From a bacterium (lineage in GTDB: Bacteria; Chloroflexota; Dormibacteria; UBA8260; Bog-877): DNA of 6,745 nt. The notes below the pieces were generated by a model that saw nothing but the letters and a program-made list of their open reading frames with translations, did not search any database and was not told where the DNA came from. The stretch covers positions 1-6,745 of the forward strand of contig JAJYWM010000013.1 in assembly GCA_021791455.1 (NCBI GenBank), written 5' to 3'. Positions 5,243 through 6,745 of this stretch are shown here, piece after piece. The translations under genes were made by a program, and so were the position numbers. The number at the start of each line of letters is the position of its first letter. Position 1 is the first letter of the stretch.

Positions 5243-6590
5243 CCGTGCAATCCGGCGTTAAGATCCGGACCCGAACCCCGCCCGGATAGGCGCCGGCGAG
5301 CTGGGCGCAACCACCAAGGAGGTGCGGCGAGGGCAGGCTGGCGGGCCAGGCGACATCGGCCACGGCCGGGCTGGAGACCTCGGCGAACCTCGCCGCGAGT
5401 ACGCGCCGCGAGGCGGAGTAGGCCATGGACAGGAGCCGACCTGGGGCGGCTTGTACGTACGGCTGGGAGAGGGTGTCCAGCCAGGCGCGGTCGACCGGCC
5501 CAGTTCCGGTGCGCACCCCCCACCCGGCCGGATCGTCCCACTGCCACCAGGCCCAACCGGTCCGGTACTGGTCGGAGAGAGCGATCTCGGTTAGCGCCCA
5601 GGAGGTGGCCCCGGGGAGTTGATGGTCGATCCCCAGCTCTCCGGTCCAGTAGGCGGCTGGTATCTGGGCGGCCTCGGAGATGCCCTGGGTTAGTTCGGAT
5701 CGAAGCGGCGCGGATTGGCCGTGAAACGACCCGCCGATGAGGCTGCCCGCGTACAGGTGGGTGGAGAAGACGAGGTCGGGGGCGCGCAGGGGGTCCACCC
5801 GGGTGGGCAGGTCCCCGAAGAGGTCACCCTCGATGATGAAGAGGTGGTTGGGGTCTACCTGGGCGATCTCCCGGACCCCGGCGGCGTAGAAGGGAAACAG
5901 AATCCGGGGCGCGAAGATGCCTGGTGGCACCGGCAGGGGGTGGGGCTCGTTGTACAGGTCGAACCCGGCTACGGCGGAGTCGCCGGCCAGCGGCCTCGCC
6001 AGCTCCCGCCAAGCCTGCCAGTAGAGACGCTGCCAGTTGGGGTACAGCCAGAAGAATGCCAGGTCGGCGTTCACCGCCGGGGAGAGGTGGCGCTGCCAGG
6101 CGGCGGGCACCACGGGGAAGTGCCAGTCGGGGAGAGCCGGGAGGGTCAGCCAGCTGGGCGCCCCGCTCCCGCCGAAAGCCACCCCGAAGTCCTCAGTGTG
6201 CAGGTCGAGGACCGTGTACAGTCCAGCCCGGGCGCACAGGTCCACCATCGCCTCCACCTTCCGCAGGTAGCTCTGGCTGAACCTCCCCGGCCGCGGCTCC
6301 AGAAGGGACCAGGACACCGGGATCCGGACCACGTCAAACCCCTGAGCGCGCATCAGGAGGGCGTCCCGCAGGGTGAGGGGAGGAGGCAGTGGCGATCGCC
6401 CGCTTTGCAGCAGGGCGTCGTCGTTGAAGCCCCGCAGGATCACCGACTCCCCCCGGCTGTTGGTGATCTGGCCGCCGTGGACACTGAGCCAGGGGAGGTT
6501 GCCCGCGGGCGGCCGTTTCGGCTGGAAGGAGGCCGCCAGAGTCGGGAGCGGGGAGAGGACGATCGCGCCCAGGGCAACGACCGCGAGCAC
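5226..6590 (-). CDS. Secreted GH5 glycosidase, endoglycoceramidase-like
   Basis: This 454-residue protein has an N-terminal hydrophobic signal or anchor (residues 1-20, likely cut near A19-A20), a GH5 TIM barrel and a C-terminal beta domain. Landmarks: VILRGFN (50-56), FDVVRIPVSWSLLEP (85-99), LDLHTEDFG (128-136), FDLYNEP (210-216) with acid/base E215, STHLYAG (276-282), WTGELGID (315-322) with nucleophile E318, and GWAWWQWDD (345-353). The segment from LDTLSQPYVQAAPG (371-384) onward matches the C-terminal arrangement of Rhodococcus-type endoglycoceramidases. Those are retaining enzymes that release glycans from glycolipids. Here the usual DMHQD is DLHTED, so specificity may differ (steryl or other lipid glucosides, or a beta-glucanase). 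C428 and C448 could form a disulfide. GTG 6590 is the first standard start after the upstream stop. However, it lacks a Shine-Dalgarno and a basic n-region, and the same frame upstream encodes Arg residues plus more hydrophobic ones, so a non-standard start slightly upstream is possible. It converges on the preceding gene with a 17-nt overlap. Confidence 0.85.
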   Translation of the reverse strand: MLAVVALGAIVLSPLPTLAASFQPKRPPAGNLPWLSVHGGQITNSRGESVILRGFNDDALLQSGRSPLPPPLTLRDALLMRAQGFDVVRIPVSWSLLEPRPGRFSQSYLRKVEAMVDLCARAGLYTVLDLHTEDFGVAFGGSGAPSWLTLPALPDWHFPVVPAAWQRHLSPAVNADLAFFWLYPNWQRLYWQAWRELARPLAGDSAVAGFDLYNEPHPLPVPPGIFAPRILFPFYAAGVREIAQVDPNHLFIIEGDLFGDLPTRVDPLRAPDLVFSTHLYAGSLIGGSFHGQSAPLRSELTQGISEAAQIPAAYWTGELGIDHQLPGATSWALTEIALSDQYRTGWAWWQWDDPAGWGVRTGTGPVDRAWLDTLSQPYVQAAPGRLLSMAYSASRRVLAARFAEVSSPAVADVAWPASLPSPHLLGGCAQLAGAYPGGVRVRILTPDCTVTLAA

Positions 6591-6667
6591 CAGCCACAGA
6601 GCGGCGCTGATCCCGCCCGCTCTCGCCCTTCCTGGGCCGACGGGCGGGGATGGCCTGGCTGACGTGG
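6591..6667 (-). other. Upstream spacer of the GH5 gene
   Basis: These 77 nt lie between a probable upstream stop and GTG 6590. On the minus strand AGGAAGG (6633 to 6627) is a good Shine-Dalgarno but sits 36 nt before the GTG. The GH5 frame stays open here and reads into a plausible signal-peptide n-region with Arg residues, but without ATG, GTG or TTG; CTG 6599 and ATC 6611 are the only near-cognate candidates of note. No clear -10 or -35 box was found, so the GH5 gene may be transcribed with the gene to its right. Confidence 0.35.
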
Positions 6668-6745
6668 CTACTCCGAGCCCACTCCGGAGTGGGCCGGGCC
6701 CTGGAAGGCGATGACGGCGGTCAGGAAGCGTCCGCTCCGAGCGTC
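6668..6745 (-). CDS. Probable 3' end of an upstream minus-strand gene
   Basis: Reading the minus strand from the right edge gives 25 residues (DARSGRFLTA, then VIAFQGPAHSGVGSE) before TAG at 6670-6668. Twenty-two of the 25 sense codons end in G or C, the same bias as the certain genes. The GH5 frame over the same bases has a much weaker bias, so this frame is the likelier coding one here. The tail is too short for a family call. If real, the gene is codirectional with the GH5 gene and 77 nt upstream of it, a spacing compatible with an operon. Confidence 0.4.
   Translation of the reverse strand, partial: DARSGRFLTAVIAFQGPAHSGVGSE
6677..6694. repeat. 18-bp perfect palindrome
   Basis: GCCCACTCCGGAGTGGGC reads the same on both strands, with 9-bp arms and no central spacer. 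It lies about 87 nt upstream of the annotated GH5 start and within the probable 3' end of the neighbouring gene. Partial half-site copy: ACTCCGAG at 6670-6676 and on resembles ACTCCGGAG in the palindrome. The zero-length loop makes it a poor RNA hairpin and a better candidate for a dimeric DNA-binding protein site. Chance in GC-rich coding DNA cannot be excluded. Confidence 0.5.

Noticed and set aside
5715..6662. A 315-codon plus-strand open frame
   Set aside because: It is antisense to the GH5 gene, shows no family motifs and has the Gly/Pro/Arg/Gln/Val composition of a shadow frame.

Overview
This is a 6.7 kb window of strongly GC-rich bacterial DNA. Coding frames have mostly G or C at third codon positions and genes are packed with 4-nt overlaps. 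Alternative start codons (TTG, GTG, probably CTG) are used. A menaquinone-type C-methyltransferase is present. These traits suit a high-GC bacterium that uses menaquinone, such as a member of Actinobacteriota, Chloroflexota, Dormibacterota or a high-GC Firmicutes lineage. The sequence alone does not decide between them.

Layout. (1) Positions 1-816, plus strand: the C-terminal part of an endonuclease/exonuclease/phosphatase-fold hydrolase cut by the left edge. (2) Positions 817-886: a short gap that becomes AT-rich and carries promoter-like hexamers. (3) Positions 887-2502: a two-gene unit with an ATGA stop/start overlap. It encodes a divergent nucleoside phosphorylase of the MTA phosphorylase fold, then demethylmenaquinone methyltransferase (MenG/UbiE). 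(4) Positions 2503-2573: a gap with nested TTAG/CTAA inverted repeats, a -10-like hexamer and a good Shine-Dalgarno. (5) Positions 2574-5242: a two-gene unit of a ThuA-like/Gfo-Idh-MocA fusion protein and a second Gfo/Idh/MocA oxidoreductase. The second gene appears to start at CTG inside a CTGA overlap. (6) Positions 5226-6590, minus strand: a secreted GH5 glycosidase resembling endoglycoceramidases, overlapping the preceding gene tail to tail by 17 nt. (7) Positions 6591-6745: a short spacer, then what looks like the 3' end of another minus-strand gene containing an 18-bp perfect palindrome.

How the genes fit together. The plus-strand pair at 2574-5242 looks like a carbohydrate oxidation or modification module, with two NAD(P)-dependent sugar-type dehydrogenases and a ThuA-like domain. 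The convergent secreted GH5 enzyme could supply glycosides, but that link is inference. The most interesting part is the phosphorylase coupled to menG. Its purine-contact residues look like those of 6-oxopurine-specific enzymes (Asn and Ala where MTA phosphorylases have two Asp), while several expected phosphate and sugar contacts are replaced. Next to a menaquinone gene, this raises the testable idea that it acts on futalosine or a related nucleoside rather than on methylthioadenosine.

No tRNA, rRNA, CRISPR, transposon or convincing intrinsic terminator was seen.
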